From the NCBI GenBank assembly GCA_037974665.1, contig CM075771.1:23571425-23635424 (forward strand): a DNA stretch of 64,000 nucleotides, in the 5' to 3' direction. How positions within the stretch are numbered: the stretch's first letter is position 1; the number at the start of each line of letters is the position of its first letter. Positions 60,172 to 64,000 of the stretch are shown here, piece after piece. The notes beneath the pieces were generated by a model. The model had not been told where the DNA came from. It saw only the letters and a list, made by a program, of their open reading frames with translations, and did not search any database. Origin of the DNA: Ehretia macrophylla (Eukaryota > Streptophyta > Magnoliopsida > Boraginales > Ehretiaceae). A program made the translations under genes and the position numbers.

Positions 60172-62583
60172 TGTCACGCCCCAACTCGACCCTACCTACA
60201 ATCAGCCAGGACGCAACGGAATTTCAGCAGTATAACGACAGTAATTAAGACACCGCGGTTCTAAACCAACCTCTCAGAACATCATTCATTCAAACTCCTC
60301 AACCAAACAACAATCAATTCCTCAATACCATTAACAACATACAACATAACCATATTATACAACAATCATTCTTAGACGATCCATTCATAGTTATACGCCT
60401 CCGTTCAAACACAATACCTTAACTTTAACATACATATCAAAATAGATGATAAACCAATCTAGTAATCTAAACAAGGTCAAAAGAAGACTACTAAACCATT
60501 ATACATCAGTCTTTATACTAAGGTAGATTTTACAATACATCATATTACAATAACTATAAACAATCTCATGGCAAAGACTCTTGCACATAAGACTCATCCA
60601 CGTAAGGCACATTTTTCTCTTCTGGAGGAATGTACCCGAAATATTGCGAAAGAACACTTTTAAGCATGCAATAATAGAAAGTGAGCTTATATAAAACAAG
60701 CTCAGCGAGGATCCGATAGATCTCTAACAGTATTTATTATACTCCTTGGAAATGATCATTTGAGCAAGTAAACACATAATAACATCAATAATACTATCAT
60801 CACATAAACTATAATGACCATTCAATAAAGGATACACTAGTTGGTGTAGCTCCAAACGCCATCACGATCATAACAGCCTTCTTGTGACTCCCATAAACTC
60901 ACGCACCTGAGGTACCACAATAACCTTTCCCTCCATGACACCTCCGTCATACGAGCTGGAGGTAGTCTCTGGTAGTCATGCCATTATCAACCCGACAGCC
61001 CGATGCTGCCCGAGAGGTGGCACAAACATACCAAAGGCTCAGCAATAATAATAAACATCAATCATTCACAGGAGGACAACCTTTTCCGTTGACTATATCC
61101 CGGTTCATCAATCATCAATCAATAATCATATTATCATCATAATAACATCAATAATCAATTTAACAACAAATAACTAAGTTAGATGACAAAGTAGGCCATC
61201 TAACCGAACATGCGTTAAACACACAATCAAACCCTAGTTTACCCATCATCAACTCACAGTTCAATCACTCAAACCACACCCAATCAACTAAGACAAAATT
61301 TAACATTTTAAAGAAAGACAACCTAAACTTCAAATAATCATAACCTACATTCTACTAGTCCAAACCCCTCCAAATCAGATTCTATCACTCACCCAATCAA
61401 TCAACTACATTAGCCCCCTCGAAAACCAACCAAAACACATCCAAATCATGCCCAACAACCCTAAAACCCTAATGCGTCATGGTTTAAATTTTTGGACTTC
61501 CACACGGACATCACAATCGAAAATTCGGCATTACAACAGTGCTACCAAGTAATTATCAAACTTTTAGAAATCGACGACAATCGATTTCAACCAATACAAC
61601 TCAAGATAATCAAGAAATGGCAAATAACTCAACTTTAAATACCCAAAAATAAATAATTATGCTACAACGGTTCAAATCTCGTAAGATTACATATAAATGA
61701 TCCCTATCATGCACTAAGCAATAATCTAATATCAAATTAACAATTTAACGGTTCAATAATCAATTCTACGCAAAAACATAAAAGATGAGTTTTGAGATCC
61801 AGAATTTTTCTCTCACCTTTGATGCGAAATAAGCCTAGATATGCGTGTAATGCATGCCCAACAAAAGGAATCCAACTCGGTACGAAAATTTACGAACAAA
61901 AACTAGCTTTTTCTTTGAAAATTTGCTTTGAAAACCTTGAAATTTCTTTCTCTTTTTTTCCTCTTCTTCCTCACGGCAATGTGTGTGCAAATGGTTGTGT
62001 TTTTGTGCTTTGCTTGTGTGTGTTGGTGATATATGCATAAAGGTCAACAACTTAAATGAAAGTCAAAGTTGAAATTAATTGATTTTTAGTGTTTTCTTGA
62101 CTTTAAATTCATTTTTTTGATCACCATTGCTCAAAACAATTATACAACACCCAAGATAGCTCAAGTAGGTTATTTTTAGGTGACAAGAAGTTTTACATCC
62201 AAACAATTCTACCCGAGTCGGCTTAAAACTTGGTTTTCGCAAAACTCGGTGTAAAAACCCTAATAAATTCCTAAGCCGATTTGAAAATCGTTTTAATCAA
62301 ACACAGGTCTATTAAAGTCCGAGGACTAGGTCTAGAAGGGTTAAAAAGACCAGTTTCAAAATTTTAGCGAACGTGTTTCAAAAACACTAATCATTAAAAG
62401 TCAACGATAAAATTTCTGACTCCGTTTTTGATGAAAATTTCATGAATGCACATTTAGCATGTTCTAGGAGTATTAATATCAAAATTATCACATTCTAAGT
62501 CATATAGCACATAAACAGGTCAATTGACGCAAAACGAGATAAAGCACGCAAAACGAGACAAGATAGAAAAGTGGGGTTTTACC
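60172..62583 (-). repeat. 5' LTR of element 3
   Basis: This 2,412-bp LTR is a partner of 52755-55163. Samples show about 17 differences in the first 300 bp and about 8 in a 240-bp stretch near the other end. It carries the same hairpin at 60682-60704. Confidence 0.93.
60682..60704 (-). other. Conserved LTR hairpin (element 3, 5' LTR)
   Basis: The stem and loop are identical to 53265-53287, although flanking bases have changed between the two LTRs. Confidence 0.6.
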
Positions 62584-62728
62584 GCGTCTGTTTTCAAAGC
62601 CCAAAAATTGAACATTTTCATCAGTTTCGGGCCACTTTTCTTCTTTTTCCGCTGTTTCTTCCTCCCGGATCGTTCGTCGGGAGCCGAAAAAAGGACAACA
62701 AATAAGGGCATTAAGCCTTCAACATGAC

Positions 62729-62846
62729 GGGTGCAATCATACCATCAGTAATGCACCGGATCCCATGTGTACTCCGAAGTTAAGCATGCTTGGGCGAATT
62801 AGTACAAGGATGGGTGACCCCATGGGAAGTCCTCGTGTTGAACCCC
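62729..62846 (+). rRNA. 5S rRNA-like copy 40
   Basis: Class III copy, one base shorter than the rest because box A is followed by GGGCGAATTAGTAC. It ends GTTGAACCCC. Confidence 0.83.
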
Positions 62847-63259
62847 TATTTTCTTTTTGTTTTTTTGCTTAATTCAGGCTTGCCAAGATGCTTTATCTGT
62901 CATATTTCTATTATCGAGTCCCACGGCATTTTGGGCAAGACAACTTCGCTTCACGTAGAGGCTAGGCCCGCAAACTGAGGGCATGGGGCCTGTGACTAGG
63001 TCTCCGTCGCTCCGATGCTGTAACTTTTGATCTGTAAGGTGTTATGCGGCGCACAGCATACCGTGAGAAAGCTTTCTGAGTGCTCTACGACGAGGGCAGC
63101 AAGCCTGCTCGGCTACGCTTGTTTTCAGAGCCTAAAATTTGAACGTTTTCATCAATTTCGAGCCACATTTCTTCTTTTTGCGTTGTTTCTTCGTCCCAGA
63201 TCGTTCGTCGGGGGCCGCAAAAAGGACAATAAATAAGGGCTTTGCACCCTCAACATGAC

Positions 63260-63378
63260 GAGTGCGATCATACCATCAGTAATGCATCGGATCCCATCTA
63301 TACGCCGAAGTTAAATGTGCTTGGGCGAGAGTAGTACAAGTATGGGTGACCCCTTGGGAAGTCCTCGTGTTGCACCCC
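63260..63378 (+). rRNA. 5S rRNA-like copy 41
   Basis: Class III-like copy (TCAGT with CTATA). Box A reads GTTAAATGTGCTTGGG. Confidence 0.85.
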
Positions 63379-63789
63379 CCTTTTCATTTTTTTTGGCCCC
63401 GTTCATGCTTGCCCAAATGTTTTATCCGTCACATTTCTAGTATCGAGTCCCACAGTATCTTGGCCAAGACAACTTCGCTTTGCGTAGAGGCTAAGCCCGC
63501 AAACCAAGGGTGTGGGCCCTATGACAAGGTCTTCGTCACTCCGATGCCCATAACTTTGGATCCGGAAGGTGTTATGCGCCGCACAGCATACCGTTGGAAA
63601 CCTCTTTGAGTGCTCTATGATGGGGGCAGTAAGCCTGCTCTATTGCATCTATTTTCAGGGCCCAAAAATTAAACATTTTCATCAGTTTTAGGCCACTTTT
63701 CTTCTTTTGGAGCTATTTCTTCGTCCCGGATTGTTCGTCGGGAGTCGCGAAAAGGACTACAAATAAGGGAATTAAGCCTTCAACATGAT

Positions 63790-63908
63790 GGGTGCAATCA
63801 TACTATCAGTAATGCATCGGATCCCATCTATACTCCGAAGTTAAGCGTGCTTGGGCGAGAGTAGTACAAGGATGGGTAACCCACTAGGAAGTCCTCGTGT
63901 TGCACCCC
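63790..63908 (+). rRNA. 5S rRNA-like copy 42
   Basis: Class III-like copy with intact box A (GTTAAGCGTGCTTGGGCGAG) and box C GGATGGGTAACC. Confidence 0.86.
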
Positions 63909-64000
63909 CCTTTTAGTTTTGTTTTTTTGCCCGTTCATGCTTTCCCAAATGCTTTCTCCATCACATTTCTATTATCAAGTCCCACGGCATCTTGGTCAAG

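Larger units (their letters stand above)
52755..62583 (-). mobile_element. Ty3/Gypsy chromovirus, element 3 (both LTRs present)
   Basis: This element of about 9.8 kb lies on the minus strand. Parts in its own order are the 5' LTR (62583-60172), primer-binding site (60165-60154), gag (about 59892-58764), protease (about 58613-58296), RT and RNase H (about 58263-56700), integrase (about 56690-55500), chromodomain-like tail (about 55343-55200), polypurine tract and 3' LTR (55163-52755). Target-site copies are GCATC (52750-52754) and GCGTC (62584-62588), which differ at one base. The structure is complete but the internal region is broken in roughly ten places. LTR samples compared by eye differ by about 3-5%; with a common plant rate of 1.3e-8 per site per year this gives about 1-2 million years. 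This is a rough inference. Confidence 0.94.
62584..64000 (+). repeat. 5S rDNA tandem array, third block
   Basis: The spacer interrupted at 52754 continues here (TGTTTTCAAAGCCC), followed by three full 5S copies and spacer running to the window edge. All three copies are class III, unlike the mixed blocks before. Confidence 0.95.

Noticed and set aside
27965-63609. Repeated small proteins such as MGESSTRMGDPLGSPRVAPPF in the plus-strand arrays
   Set aside because: These are translations of the 5S gene and its spacer at the 531-bp period, not protein genes.
28198-63908. 5S sequences as part of Cassandra-type TRIM elements, whose LTRs carry 5S
   Set aside because: The 5S copies sit in simple head-to-tail units without LTR ends, primer site or target duplications per unit.

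Overview
This window is repetitive nuclear DNA of a flowering plant, probably a eudicot; the species cannot be named. It shows plant-type 5S rRNA sequences in head-to-tail tandem units, Ty3/Gypsy chromovirus LTR retrotransposons primed by initiator-Met tRNA, and a fragment of the chloroplast 4.5S rRNA region. I see no single-copy host protein gene. Nearly all the many short open frames recur at the repeat period, or lie inside LTRs and old polyproteins.

Layout. (1) 1-6086: 3' part of an old chromovirus (element 1) with its 3' LTR. (2) 6087-16238: about 30 tandem ~340-bp monomers on the minus strand. They are a 5S rDNA spacer from which the 5S gene, its upstream region and its T-rich terminator are missing. 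(3) 16239-27806: element 2, a second chromovirus family with a 3.6-kb 5' LTR. A solo LTR of its own family is nested in it (23393-26994), and its 3' end is cut off by the next array. (4) 27806-36288: 5S rDNA units of ~531 bp on the plus strand. (5) 36289-40221: a 3.9-kb solo LTR with a perfect 5-bp target-site duplication. (6) 40222-52754: more 5S units, including a 3,875-bp near-identical tandem duplication whose two halves each carry the same plastid-DNA patch. (7) 52755-62583: element 3, a chromovirus on the minus strand with both LTRs. (8) 62584-64000: the 5S array resumes.

I count 42 5S copies, one of them truncated. They differ from one another at many positions. Nearly all share the substitutions G17 to T and C20 to G relative to the usual plant 5S, and these break helix II without a compensating change. 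The locus therefore looks like a decaying or peripheral 5S array.

The most interesting points are these. The gene-less satellite derives directly from the 5S spacer. Four independent LTR insertions, and one deletion breakpoint, fall within about 12 bp of the same place in the repeat unit. A hairpin with compensated stem changes lies at the same place in the LTRs of three chromovirus families. A plastid 4.5S fragment replaced part of one spacer and was then duplicated with its host block.
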